In this document: positions 47,185 to 59,303 of the stretch, piece by piece
How positions within the stretch are numbered: position 1 is the stretch's first letter
Layout: each line of letters starts with the position of its first letter
Origin: Leptidea sinapis
Taxonomy: Eukaryota > Arthropoda > Insecta > Lepidoptera > Pieridae
NCBI RefSeq assembly: GCF_905404315.1
Contig: NC_066281.1
Span: forward strand, 14,288,001-14,352,000
Length of the DNA: 64,000 bases
Direction of reading: 5' to 3'
Program-made: the position numbers and the translations under genes
The notes under the pieces: model-generated
Seen by the model: only the letters and a program-made list of their open reading frames with translations
Told to the model about the DNA's origin: nothing
Databases searched by the model: none

Positions 47185-50100
47185 CTACAACAGTCGGTAG
47201 GTCCACATGGAAAGCGGGCGCCGCAGCAGCGCGGGGTGAGCTGGTTCCCGGCCGCCCACCACCATCAGGTACAGCCGTCCTTGGCTGGCCTTCCTCTCAC
47301 CCAGCTCCTGCAGCTCGATGTCTCCCGCGCCCACGCCCGAGTCGGGAGTCATGGCCGACCCCAGCCTCCGCACATCAGGCCCCAGGTAGTGCGGGTTGCT
47401 GAACCCTAGTGATGTTTTGGGGAGCCTGTTAACCTGGAACCACATCAAAAGAGAAGAATAATAATAATTAGAATAATAATTATTTATGAAACAGGAATGG
47501 TGATTGAGTTAGGTTAATTCAAATTAAGACAACGCTTCTCCGCAGCGATTCTTCTAGCGTGGCAAGAGAGCGTGGGTGTCGGTGATCACCTTCCCTGAGG
47601 TGAACAGAAAACTCACCTGCTCCTGTCCCATTTCATCATCAGCCGGAAGACGTCCATTACTGGACAAAGTCTTCGCAAAAAATCTCCGCGATGATCGGTC
47701 CTGCGCTGCCCTCATCCAACGTATTCCGGCTATCTTGACTAGATCATCGGTCCATTTTGTGGGGCCTACCAACACTGCGTCTTCCGGTACGTGGTCGCCA
47801 TTCGAGAACTTAACTGTCCCACCGGCCATCTGTCCGTCGAACTATGTGCCCTGTCCACTGCCACTTGAGTTTCGCAATAATTTGGGCTATGTCGGTGACT
47901 TGGGTTCTCCTAGGGATCTCCTCATTTCTGATTCGATCTCGCAGGGAAACTCCGAGCACAGCCCTCTCCATTGCTCTCTGAGGGACTATGAGCTTTCTTT
48001 CTTGGAAACCTTCGTCTTCAGACACTGTGGTAGATATTTGGGACGACAAGATTTTACGGAGCTTCCAGAACGCTGCCCAAATCAGCCCTTGTTCACTACT
48101 ATTTCAACAATAATTTCAGATGGACTACATACACGCTCCAATGTTTACTATTATTGTTTTGAAAATTGCGTACGTAAAATGAAGTCGATTGACAACTACC
48201 GGGTTATGATAATATAGTGAAATTATAATATCACTGCTTTGACAATATACCAACCTACAACATAGGTAAATGTTTTATTTGGAACCAACTTCGTAATAAC
48301 TTTACCGATCCTCCGGTCAATAAAAATGTCATCTCTTTATCATCACAACCAGTGTGTGATATCTCGCAAATACACGTAGACGTTACTGAAGTAAAGAAAC
48401 TACTCCATGGTATTGACCCATCAAAATCCGATTGTCCGGATCATTTACTTGGAATATTCTTATTGAAATGTTCTGATTCCATATGTGCACCCATTACAAT
48501 TTTATTCAACAAATCTCTCTATGCGGGTGTAATGCCAGATTTATGGAAAATGGCTTATATTACTCCAGTGCATAAAAAGGGGGCTAAGACTAATATATCA
48601 AATTACCGTCCAATTTCTAAGCTTTGTATTACATTTAAGGTTTTTGAGAAAATCATTTATAGTCAGGTTTATCCTGCACTAAGGCAAGCCTTTAGTCCCA
48701 GTCAGTATGGTTTTCTTAGAGGTCGTCTGTCTCTAATCTTGCACTTCTTAATAATTATCTAACTGAAACAATGCAGCAAGGTGTCCAAGCTGATGTAATT
48801 TACACTGACTTCAGTAAGGCATTTGACCGAATACAGCATGACATCCTTCTTAATAAGCTCTATAATATTGGTATCAGCAGTGATTTGTTAAGATGGTTTT
48901 TCTCCTATATTCATAATCGCACTCACGCTGTTGTTGTCAGTAATTATATCTCAGGGTGGCTACCCATATCGAGTGGCGTTCCTCAGGGTTCCTTTCTTGG
49001 CCCTCTATTGTTCGCAATATTTTTATATGATGTTGATACTTGCTTACGTACCGCCAAAATATTGTGCTTTGCTGACGATATCAAAATTTACAACAAGGTA
49101 TCGTCACTAGATGATGCAATAGCTCTACAAGAAGACCTACACCAATTGCAAAATTATTGTGACGATCATAGCCATAAACCCATCAAAATGTAGCGTAATG
49201 ACATTCACGCGAAAGCAGCATCCTATAATTTTCAATTACCAGTTGAAATGTGAAAATGTGCAGGGAGTAGTACAATACGAGACCTTGGTGTTTTACTTGA
49301 TTCAAAACTATTATTTGACCAACATATAAATTTAACTATATCAAAAGCTATGAAAGCCCTTGGATTTATTATAAGAAGCTCGCGTGATTTCCATCAAGTC
49401 AAGACACTGAAGATATTGTACTGCACCTTCGTTCGTGGTCACTTAGAATATGCCTCTCAAATCTGGAATCCTTTGTATTCTACATATATTTCTCGAATAG
49501 AAAATATTCAAAAAAAGTTCTTACGCTTTCTATGCTGCCGTACTAACGACACATACAATTCAAAGTCCTACGAACAGCATTGTAAAAAGCAACATTTACT
49601 ACCGCTTGAGAAACGACGTATGATCTCTGACATTGCTTTCTTCTTGAAAATAGCTTAAATAAGGTTGATTGTCCAGATCTTCTGTCGACAATTTCATTGA
49701 GAACTTCGTCAACTGCACTACGCTATAGCCGTTTATTGTATATACCTCAATCATCTACTAACTACCGGAGCAATAATTATACTATTGCGAGCTAGCACCA
49801 CCTGTAATAAACTAAGTAGTGAAATAATTAATTTGGATATTTTTAAAACAACTGTCAAAGAACTGAAACAATGTATCATGAAAACATTTTTTGAATCCTA
49901 ACCTGTAAATATCAAACTCTCCAATCTTTCAAAATAATGCTTCATAATTATGTATTATTTATTACTGTGACAAATTAATTACTAGTTCTTTTCTTGGAAT
50001 TATTTACTGTATGTGTATGTTTAAATTATATGCATATCGATAACACCACCTTCTGTTATCTTTTCAACTATAACTAATTCATTACAGGTTGCCTGGTAGA

Positions 50101-53100
50101 AATCGCTCTTAAACGATAAGGCTTAAAAGCAATAGGCGGCTTTTTGTAGTCTCGATTTTTGTTATGTTTAATTATTTTGTGGTGTGCAATAAAGATATAT
50201 TTCATTTTCATTTCATTTCATCAAGTGTGCTTATTATTAGATTATAATTTTACATGTTTAATTATAATAATAATTTTGCTTCTTACTACTTCTATTTAAG
50301 TTTCTATTGTATTTTTATTTTGTGTAAATAGCTGTTGATATTCCTTGAAATAAATAAATAAACTTCAGAGTGTTGAGAATATTCAGTTTTTAGTTACCTA
50401 ATTCGACATTTCATATTATATGGCGAACATACAGCCCATTCAGCTGAAGAATAATCTTGGTTAACTCATGACCTCAGAATTATTAGAAGCTAATAATTCG
50501 CCTTTTATTTTGTCGTCAAGAAGGTTTATTGGCTGGTCCATGGTTCGTGCTCGTGAAAATAAACTAGATCAGAAACGTAACATCTGGTTATCTTTATTAA
50601 GTGTACTATACCTTCTCAGCGCTGGCGTAGTCTGACGTGGATAGTTCCGCCTCATCTTCAGTAGTGTCCGTGACTGGTATTTTGGTGAACTTTACGGAGG
50701 CAGACTTGGTCAGGATTGTAGTTTTGCTCTCTTTCCGGCTCTCACGTTTCATGTCCTCCTCCTCTTCAGAGTCGAAGTATACAAGTTTGGTGGCTTCCAC
50801 CGGGGACAGCACAGGCGTAGGCAGCACCATGTCCGCGAAGTCCGGCACGGATATCGGTTCCCTGCTCATGTCTTGCCGCGGGCAGGGCTGTGGGCTGTCG
50901 TCGCCGTCCGCTGGCTGCCGCTCGTCGATGATGTACGCCGACCGTGACTTTGACATCGTTGATGGCTCCCTACAAACTCTTCCAGTTTAGTAATTGGAAA
51001 TATAAACTAATAACTTTATAATTATTATTATGTGACCAAAAATGTGCTTGCAATTTAGTTAATCTTCTCTTCTTTAATGGACCATGGGACACTCAGTATT
51101 CAGCAATACAACTGATCGAATACTCTGCCGGATTTTGCAATGAATAGAAATGTAGCTTTACCCCTTTTGGTGTTCGTTAAGAGCATGGGGCCACAATAAT
51201 ACTAGTATGACAATAATAATTGTTAATGTGCGTGTTGAGTCAGTGAGTATCGACTAGTCTTCAACGACATGTTCCTAAATACTTCTTCTCAAATAATAAA
51301 GATGGTAGATACCCTACTTACCATCAACTTCAACAAACTCTGTGGAAGTTAGTTTACGTATAGTTTAGTTGCGGCTTTACAGTTAGATGGTTGTTCTACA
51401 TACACAGTTCACCAACCTGATCAAACTCTCCGTGGAGTCTTTATCCCCGAGCACGCTGTAAGAGCAGCGTGCCGCACGCCGGATACGGAAGGAGGAGAGC
51501 TTGGAGATCTCCCGCAGGAAACCGGCGGGCGGCTCTGGTCTGCTCTCGTGCCCGCGGGGCTCGGTCGGTGCGGCGCGGGAGCCGCTGGTCCCCACGAGCA
51601 GGGCGCAACAGTCCACGCGCGCGGTCGGCCAGTTGACGCTCTGTACTATACGCTCCCAAGTCTCCGTCGCTGTTTTAAACAAATAGGTACAATATGAAAA
51701 CTTCTGATTTTTCTTGAATAATAGTACATTACAATACGATACGAGTGCGCAAAATAAATCAACGGGGTGACCTATACTATTATATATTGATACTATTTTT
51801 CCTATTAAGTTGCGCAAAGTTTCGAACTTTTTTAACGATTTTTATCGACTGATACTTTGACGTTCGTTGTCTGAATTAACAAAACGGCGGAATACAAAAC
51901 ACAGAACGCCCGTTTTGACAGGTCCATTCCAGACGACAGATGTAAACAAACCGGCGCGTGCAAGAGCGCTCGGGCTCGGGGAGACAGTGTCGCTCGCGCG
52001 TGTTAAGGTGAATACATACTATCAACATGCAATCCGACACGGTGTGGCGACACCTAACGTGTGCCGTGCACATACACAACATCCCAACCGACGCTGCAAT
52101 CTACATTAGCTTTGCTAGTATCATGTGAAATGCGAAACTGTTGCGACGTAGCCACGGATTTATTTTTACCAGACGAGCTAGATCAAGATTTCGAGGAATA
52201 TTTATTGCAGATTCTGGGGTTTAGATATAATACAGAAAAACTTGAATAAAAAAATGTATTAGACGAAAAAGATACTGGATTCATGAAATAAAATATGTAT
52301 TTCATTTTCACAGCGAATGAACCGGCCAAATGTGGGGTTTTTTTATTATTATCAAATAAACTGTGCTATTAAAAGCGAGCGTTGGTTTTATTTTTCCTTT
52401 AAATTTAAAATATAGGTAAACTTCTTTTGACCATAATTACAACAAAAACTATTAACCATAAAAATAAATTGGTCCCTACGATAACTGACTTTGACATTTG
52501 AAACCCTTGAAATTCCCCCTTTTTTATAAAATATTATTTTCATTTTTTTATTCCAATGATGTTGGGTAATTTTTATATACAAAACTATTCCTTTCATGTC
52601 GTTTTACTTACTTATATAATCGACTGGAACATGCAGATATACGGATAGAGAAAGTCGCACCAAGTGTTTTATTTTTACTATTTTCGTGCAAAACCTTAAA
52701 TAAAATGAAAACTTACCCGTCGTATTCTGCCCTGGTAATCGAAAGGGCAGTAAGTCAAAGGTGGCCATTTTTTTTATTACTGATTTGGAATGTACATCAA
52801 ACGAGCTTTCTTCCTATCTAGGTTTCATACATCTACGTATATTAGAAATGCATTTTCTTTTTTGATGAATAGCAGTAAGAACGGTAAAATAATTGAGTTA
52901 ACTAGGTCAAAGAGCAGTATTTCATTGATATACTGCCCTTTTCATTAGTATTCACATATTTCTTAACAAAAGATCAGTAAATTTCTGACATACTGCTCTT
53001 TACGTTAGTATTAACCAAAGTACCAAATGAATTTTACTAGTTTAATCTACAGTATGGAGCTGTACTGCGCTTTAAGATAGTAATTTTATAATGAATGACT

Positions 53101-56100
53101 CATAATACACATTAATATAAACACAGTATCATCACTTACTGCTTTTATAACATAGCAAAAGATGAAATAATTTAATAGTTTTGTTAATCAGTAGAGCAGT
53201 AAGTGGTTGTTACTGCTCTACTAGCTACGTATTAATGATCTAAATATTCGGTCATTTCGCTTCAAGTAGCGCGGTTGAGTGATGGTCGTCTGATTTTATT
53301 TTATTTACGCCTTTTCGTGACGCGTAGTTTTGGCGCAAGGTAGGTATAAGGTGAGTAATTATTGTTTATTTTAAATATTGTAAGGAATCCTTTTATTTAA
53401 TATGCTTTGTTATGTGAAATAAACAACTTACTTAAATGGAAAATAAAGCTAATTACTAATCCGTTTTGAATAATAATACTTTATATTTGTACCGTTTATA
53501 CCAAAAAAAATGTAACGATAAATTCACTCATGATGCGGTTAGAAGATACACGATAATTATTTGAACCTTGGTTGGGAAGCACAAGGAGTAATGATAAAGA
53601 ACCTTACATCCGAAGTCAAGGAAGGTTCAATCAAGAAAAAATGTTAATGAAAGCAACACTTATAGGCGCAATAAAATGTACAAATATTTTTTTCTGACAT
53701 CTGATAATGAGAAAATGGAAGTGTGTATAACGTTTTTTCTGACCACGTTAGGATATAATAAAAAAAATGACAAAAGGTAATTAAAAATATTAGAAAAGAT
53801 ATATCTGATCAATAAGATAAGAGGGGCAAACATAACATTAGACAAAAAATTTCTTCATTATAACCTTCTTCAGTATAACCCAGTCATATCACACTATCGA
53901 AGAGAACATGCTCCGAGAAGAAGGTATTTGTCGAGCGATGTGACTCTTAAGATTATCTACGAGGATTACAAAGCCAAGTATCCAGACCATAAAATTTCAT
54001 ACAAATTTGTTACAAAACAAATGAATATTTCATTTGTAACTCTTTCTAACTAAGAATGCGAAATTTGTACAGGGTATAAAATGCATAAAGAAGAAACTAA
54101 GCACAGTGAGGAAGATATATGTTCAGATTGTGTAAACTGCAATGCCTATCTGAAACATAACGAAAGATACATTAACAGCAGAGAGGAATATCAAAATGAT
54201 ATGAAAAACCAGGAAAGTAATGAAGAACTAGAATTACTTATTTATCAGCGGATCTTTATAAGGTAGTGCTGCTTCAACGTATAGATATATAGATATAGAT
54301 GATCAAAATTGTCTTGTTTACCACTCGTATTATATGCTTCAACGAGAGCTTTGTGCCTTTTAGCAAATTCACAGATAAACAGAAACCGGTCGCTGTTTTG
54401 TGGAATGAAGTGATATCGGGAGGAAAATAAGAAGATATTGCCTCTGCCATGTGTCAGCCGATATCATCATTTGGTTAAAAAATCTCTACAAAAGCAAAGG
54501 AAGGTTTATGATTTTAATGATTATGTCAATTGTGTCGCAACTTGTACGAAAAATGTAACTGTTAAAAAAATGAATGTCACCGACTTCTTCCAGTTTCAAG
54601 ATAAATCATCTCAGCATAGGCTGCGTAATACTCAGCCCAGGGTATACTTGAAAGACATAGTTGCTGTACAAGTTATCAGAGGGAGTTTAGATATTCATTA
54701 CAAGATTAACCAACCATAAAGATGAAACATTCCGATCATTAAGCTTTTTACAGGTGAAAGTTCTTAAATTAAAAGAAATGCCTTATCCTGATCACAGAAT
54801 TATTGAAAGAGGAATTGCTGACGAAAGGAAAAAGCAGATAATTCAAAACTTGTGTCCGTTAATGCCTGTTAATCGTAGATTTTTTTGGGAAAATTTGTTT
54901 GTAAATAATGTTGAAAACTTGGCAATCGAGGAAGACGAAGTCGGAGAAAATGAAACACAGTAACTTATAAAGTGATGAATAATATTTTTAATAATGATTT
55001 TTTTATTTTCCCTACTATTTACAGACATACTGCTTAAGAAATTCTGAAAAGACCTTACAATATGGAAAACCTGGAAATGGTCAAAATATAATTAAAAATC
55101 TAAGGTTTCTTTACTGCTGTTTTAAGTAGTCATTTAAATTTATTATTTTGGATTCTTTAAGCAATATAGCAGTATGAAATAATACTAAGCAAGAGTGCAG
55201 TATCTATGGCAGTTACTGCCCTCTTACCTAAATATTGATTAAAATAAGTTAAGAATATGGTAATGAAGACACGATTTGTGATGTTTTAGAATAACCCTAT
55301 TAAAAATGTTAAAACAATGTTTTTCTTCTGTAAAGAACACATTTTTTCCTTTCTTTTGACATGTATAACATAAAAATCGAGTGTATAATTTTGTCACAAA
55401 CGCTTAAATTGTGACAAATACTTTGCGCGCTGTTTTCTCGAAACCGCCTTTTCTGACTTACTGCCCTCTCGATTACCAAGGCAGTATTCGGATATTATGA
55501 TCCCGATATTGGACCGAACTCATGTCATATAACACCGGGTATCTTTTGACTACTTCTATTAATTGTCATTTTTATAAATAGCGTTCATACACCACGAAAG
55601 CTCTCGCACAACTGACGCGTGGCGTCGGGTGTTAAGGCGAAGAGTAAGCAGAAAACACGCAAACATGGTGTTTTTAGACAAGTTTTGTGGTGAAAGTATA
55701 GCATTTCGAGCTATGAACACTACTTAATCCTGTTACACATATCCTTAAGTCTTATTTGTAGGTTGCTAATTCTTGCTGTTGGTTATAGTTAACACTGCCG
55801 AGCTTTTTTGAACTACCACATTTCTTTGAAGTTAAACAAGTTTTTTGGCATGTCATTTTTTTTGGTACTTCTCTCAGAAAAGTTATTCTTATAGCTTGTA
55901 CTTTTTCGTGTAACTAGGTTGATTTATTCAGATTAGTAGTGAATAACGAGGATTGTAAGCATATAAACTGTTTACCACGCAAGAATTTTGAAAATATTGG
56001 ATTTGTTACATAGATGGCGGGCCGGCAGCCGTGATAATAGAAAAAACATGTTCCCTCAATTACTTACGAAACAAAAGTCTCAAAATACAAACTGGAATAT

Positions 56101-58966
56101 GATTTACCAAAATGGAACCTCCACAGCTCGTTGGTGGGATGTCCGTTGGCCTCTCCTCCAAAGATATAGAGGTGTGCCCCAGCTCTCAGCCCGGCGTGCC
56201 CGCTACGAGCGCTCGGAGACAGCTTGGCGGGAGTGCGCACGCTCGTCCACACCCGCGATACTGCACGGAGTAGGCATTCAACAATCACTCATTTAACTTG
56301 TTTCAATTTTCTTCAAAGCACAAGGAGAAAAAGTTTTTTCGATACAGTTGTTAAGCATAGCGTACTTTCAGAGGCTATAATTATGATTCGAAAAAATTTT
56401 TTTTCATAAGCATCTATCTTTTACGCGGTGGTGACTTTCTTTTGCCATAAGAAAAAATGTGCCATTTTCTGAAAGTATGTTGTAGGTAAAAAAACTGTAT
56501 TGTAAAACGTCGAGTGATAAACGGGTGTGTAGGTTATTGCAAAACAATAACCTACTTTCCATAATTTTATTTCATGGTTTCATACTTTGCCGACTAGATA
56601 GGTACTTTTTGGTTCTCTCGTTCTTCTTCTAGTTCAATCATTTATTTATTATTATTTTTTTATGATTGTAAGAGACAAGGCGAACAGAACGTCCAGTGGA
56701 TGGTTATTGAAACGCCCTGCCCATTACAATGTAGTGCCAGAAAGGATTTTTGAAAAACCCAAAAATTCTTAACGGCACTACAATTACACTCGTCACCTTG
56801 AAACATAAGGTGCTAAGTCTCATTTGCCCAGTAATTTCACTAGCTAGGGCACCCTTCAGACCAAAACACAATAATGCTTACACATTACTGCTTCACGCAG
56901 AAATAGGCGCAGTTGTGATACCATAATTTAGATTGTTGACATGTAATGTTATTTGGAAATATGCCGCAGCAGGCATCATCCCGCAAGTATTGTTTGGTAG
57001 CTCTAGCTGTCACTCTAACCGACAGTGTAATATAGAATTACTCACTGGTGTCGTAGTGCCACAAGTCAGCGCAGTCCTGTAGGTCGCACTGGCCGCCGTG
57101 CACGTAGAGCCGTGTGTCGTGCAGCACGGCCGCGTGTCGGTGACGGGCCGGACCCGGCGTCGACGTGCGAACTTGCTGCCACCATTCCGTTTCTGAAGTA
57201 ACACACTTTAAAATGTCTACTAGTAAGCAACAGGCTAGACCACACAAATATTATAAATTTGTTGGGTGGTGCGGATAAAGTTGATGGGTGGTGCGGATAA
57301 AGTTGATGGGTGGTGCGGATTAAGTTGATGGGTGGTGCGGATTAAGTTGATGGGTAGTGCGGATAAAGTTGTTGGTCGGTGCGGATAGAGTTGATGGGTG
57401 GTGCGGATAAATTTGTTGGTCGGTCCGGATAAAGTTGATGGGTGGTGCGTATAAAGTGGAAGGGTGGTGCGGATAAAGTTGATGGGTGGTGCGTATAAAG
57501 TGGAAGGGTGGTGCGGATAAAGTTGATGGGTGGTGCGTATAAAGTGGAAGGGTGGTGCGGATTAAGTTGATGGGTCGTGCGGATAAAGTTGATGGGTGGT
57601 GCGGATTAAGTTGATGGGTAGTGCGGATCAAGTTGTTGGTCGGTGCGGATAAAGTTGATGGGTGGTGCGGATAAATTTGTTGGTCGGTCCGGATAAAGTT
57701 GATGGGTGGTGCGTATAAAGTGGAAGGGTGGTGCGGATAAAGTTGATGGGTGGTGCGTATAAAGTGGAAGGGTGGTGCGGCTAAAGTTGATGGGTGGTGC
57801 GTATAAAGTGGAAGGGTGGTGCGGATAAAGTTGATGGGTGATGCGTATAAAGTGGAAGGGTGGTGCGGCTAAAGTTGATGGGTGGTGCGTATAAAGTGGA
57901 AGGGTGGTGCGGATAAAGTTGATGGGTGGTGCGGCTAAAGTTGATGGGTGGTGCGTATAAAGTAGAAGGGTGGTGCGGCTAAAGTTGATGGGTGGTGCGT
58001 ATAAAGTGGAAGGGTGGTGCGGATAAAGTTGATGGGTGATGCGGTCCAGTATGTTCGATTACAGGTAACCCACCATAATGGAACGCCCACAGCTCGTTGG
58101 TGGAGCCGCGCAAGTCCCGGTAGCCCCCGTAGATCAGCAGACAGTCCCGCAGTGCGTGCGCCGAGTGTCCCCGGCGGCCGCGGGGCCCGGCGCACGCACC
58201 GCGCGGGTCCTGGCCGGTCGTAGTGAGCCGCCGCACGTCCTTGTACGTAGGGCACGCGGCGCCCGACAGCTTGCGCCATACTTGTAACTGCATATTTCAA
58301 ATATGATGCTTATTACACATTCAGAGATAGATTCAGGCCGGTAACGTGAGACCGCTAATGCAGATTTTAAATGATATCAGTTGAAACAGGTGCACTCTTG
58401 GACGATTACACTTACGTTACGAAGAATTCAATACAAAAGAAACAGGACAATCCCAAAATTACACAAATAAAATTTGAAAAAAAAAAACTGCTTCTGCCAA
58501 CTGAGCCAACCGTTCGTATGAGCTCTCGCGAACGTATGGAACGCGAGGGGTACGAGTCCCGCATCGTTTATAAAAAAAATGTCAAATATTATTTTTGTAA
58601 TTAATCCCAGAAGTGAGGATCATCCCTTTAAAACATAACAAATTGTTTAAATTTGCAAGAGCGACATCTCAAGTCAATTTCCTAATATGCAAATTTTAGG
58701 GTTTAGCAGGTTATCAACTGTAAAGTATCCGGTAGATGAAGCCACAATCTGAGAGTTTAACAAAGCATACAAGATTTTATCAACGATACGCATCGAACAG
58801 TTGGCAGATACCTCAGTGTCGTAGACCCAGAGCGGCGTCTCGCTGGAGAGCGCGGCGGCCTCGCCCCCGAACACGTAGAGGCGGCCCTCGTGCGCCGTGC
58901 CCGAGTGCTCCTGAAGCGAGGGCGGCGCCTCGCCCCGCGCCTCCAGCCGCTCCCAGCGCCCCGTCG
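47185..58966 (-). CDS. kelch-repeat protein, C-terminal 7 exons
   Basis: Exons from 5' to 3' on -: 58812-58966, 58074-58287, 57046-57192, 56108-56260, 51417-51669, 50612-50969, 47185-47433. All junctions are GT-AG and phases agree, giving about 508 aa; the first seen exon starts mid-codon, so the 5' end lies beyond the window or in unseen exons. Kelch blades have the GG doublet and downstream Trp: RLYVFGGEAA...LWVYDTE; LLIYGGYRD...NELWAFHY; LYVHGGQCD...DLWHYDT; LYIFGGEANG...NELWRFHF. Exon 51417 begins TETWERI. A Ser/Asp/Glu-rich insert (YFDSEEEED) lies in exon 50612. The last exon has LYLMVVGGREP and ends MWTYRLL. No BTB domain is seen. Such propellers mediate protein binding; the gene is not identified. 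Introns are transposon-rich. Confidence 0.85.
47630..48080 (-). mobile_element. RTE LINE 3' end, copy 3
   Basis: Complement of the RTE tail at 6540-6985: CATCAGCCGGAAGACGTCC, TTGACTAGATCATCGGTCC, GTACGTGGTCGCCATTCGAG, CAGACACTGTGGTAGATATT. It lies in the last intron of the kelch gene, same strand as the gene. Frames are broken. Confidence 0.82.
48300..50222 (+). mobile_element. CR1-like LINE, 5'-truncated RT and 3' end
   Basis: RT pieces: 48352-48762 (SDCPDHLLG, VMPDLWKMAYITPVHKKGAKT, NYRPISKLCITFKVFEKIIY). 48771-49193 (DFSKAFDRIQHDILL, SSGVPQGSFLGPLLFAIFLYDV, LCFADDIKIY with the catalytic FADD). 49350-49658 (LKILYCTFVRGHLEYASQIWNP). Frames change near 48765 and 49195-49260. The 3' UTR ends with AATAAA at 50188 and a TTTCA-type repeat. 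It is related to, but not the same as, the LINE at 1-4260. It lies opposite to the kelch gene in its last intron; the endonuclease is missing. Confidence 0.85.
51670..52720. other. kelch intron, left part, no gene recognised
   Basis: Intronic sequence 5' of exon 51417-51669 on -. It holds chance frames at 51867-52109 and 52061-52249 without domains, then AT-rich DNA. Confidence 0.45.
52721..55490 (+). mobile_element. unclassified DNA transposon with 37-bp inverted ends
   Basis: The left end (52721, CGTATTCTGCCCTGGTAATC) and the complement of the right end (55490, CGAATACTGCCTTGGTAATC) match over about 37 bp with four differences. Each end contains its own dyad (CTGCCC...GGGCAG). The possible 4-bp target duplication is TCGT/TCGG, only three of four identical. 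Many GCAGTA/TACTGC motifs lie inside both ends (52900-53225 and 55020-55235). A broken gene lies at about 53875-54963. It is in a kelch-gene intron. Confidence 0.75.
53875..54963 (+). pseudogene. transposon-encoded protein of unrecognised superfamily, broken
   Basis: Frames in order: YLSSDVTLKIIYEDYKAKYPDHKISYKFVTKQMNISF (about 53925-54045); ECEICTGYKMHKEE...EDICSDCVNC (54055-54266), a Cys/His cluster; then a gap; then SRYHHLVKKSLQKQRKVYDFNDYVNCV (54438-54719) and VKVLKLKEMPYPDHRIIERGIADERKKQIIQNLCPLMPVNRRFFWENL (54754-54963). Similar layouts occur in insect proteins usually listed as uncharacterised; the catalytic middle seems deleted. I infer a transposase because of the flanking inverted repeats. 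Confidence 0.55.
55491..56107. other. kelch intron, right part, no gene recognised
   Basis: Intronic DNA between the transposon and exon 56108-56260. No domain-bearing frame. Confidence 0.45.
56655..56932 (+). repeat. short interspersed repeat family, copy G
   Basis: AGAACGTCCAGTGGATGG, ACGCCCTGCCCATTACAATG, AGTAATTTCACTAGCTAGGG, CACATTACTGCTTCACGCAG. In the intron between exons 56108-56260 and 57046-57192. Confidence 0.82.
57258..58044. repeat. 22-bp minisatellite, about 36 units
   Basis: Tandem copies of GTTGATGGGTGGTGCGGATA plus AA. In the right half they alternate with a variant GTGGAAGGGTGGTGCGTATA plus AA, giving a 44-bp higher-order unit. Fills most of the intron between exons 57046-57192 and 58074-58287. 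Long open frames on - are a by-product of the repeat. Confidence 0.95.
58288..58811 (-). other. kelch intron between exons 58074-58287 and 58812-58966
   Basis: 524 bp, no repeat or gene recognised. The chance frame at 58371-58604 on + has no domain. Confidence 0.6.
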
Positions 58967-59207
58967 CTGCAACATCAACCGTTACATTACAGTCCCCGCG
59001 TGTTGGCTGACTTACGTCTCAGTTTCAACTCGCGGGATCTTATCACAGTATAAAGAAGACCTACTATGAAATGTGTCATACAATTTTTCACTTCCCGCTT
59101 GAAAATTTGCAAATATCCGGAAGTTATTGGTTTTACCCTGTTTATACAAATGATTTAAGTTTTTTCTTTAGTGTTAATTCCTCCAATATTTGTATTTAAA
59201 ACAATTC

Positions 59208-59247
59208 GACACGTGTTTCGCCTCTACACGAGGCATCCTCAGGACGT
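59208..59247 (-). ncRNA. hammerhead-ribozyme-like motif of the Penelope element
   Basis: On - the order is CTGAGGA (59236-59242), a perfect 5-bp stem GCCTC/GAGGC (59230-59234 with 59220-59224), GAAAC (59215-59219), then a self-complementary ACACGTGT (59209-59216). Core hammerheads read CUGAUGA...GAAA; the U7-position G is a deviation. Penelope elements are known to carry such motifs. Confidence 0.5.
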
Positions 59248-59303
59248 GTTGTCTCGCCAAAATCTGGCACGAGACTGAATCAAATGAGCCGGAAGCCGCT
59301 CTT

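Noticed and set aside
51441..51686. Arg/Ala-rich frames around 51417-51669
   Set aside because: Alternative frames of the GC-rich kelch exon, with no domain and no splice partners.
51867..52249. Frames of 60-80 codons in the kelch intron
   Set aside because: No similarity to any domain I know, no splice continuity, composition like surrounding DNA.
57320..58300. Long open frames rich in HPPSTLSAPPFHFIRTT repeats
   Set aside because: They are translations of the 22-bp minisatellite and lie in an intron of the kelch gene; not a protein.
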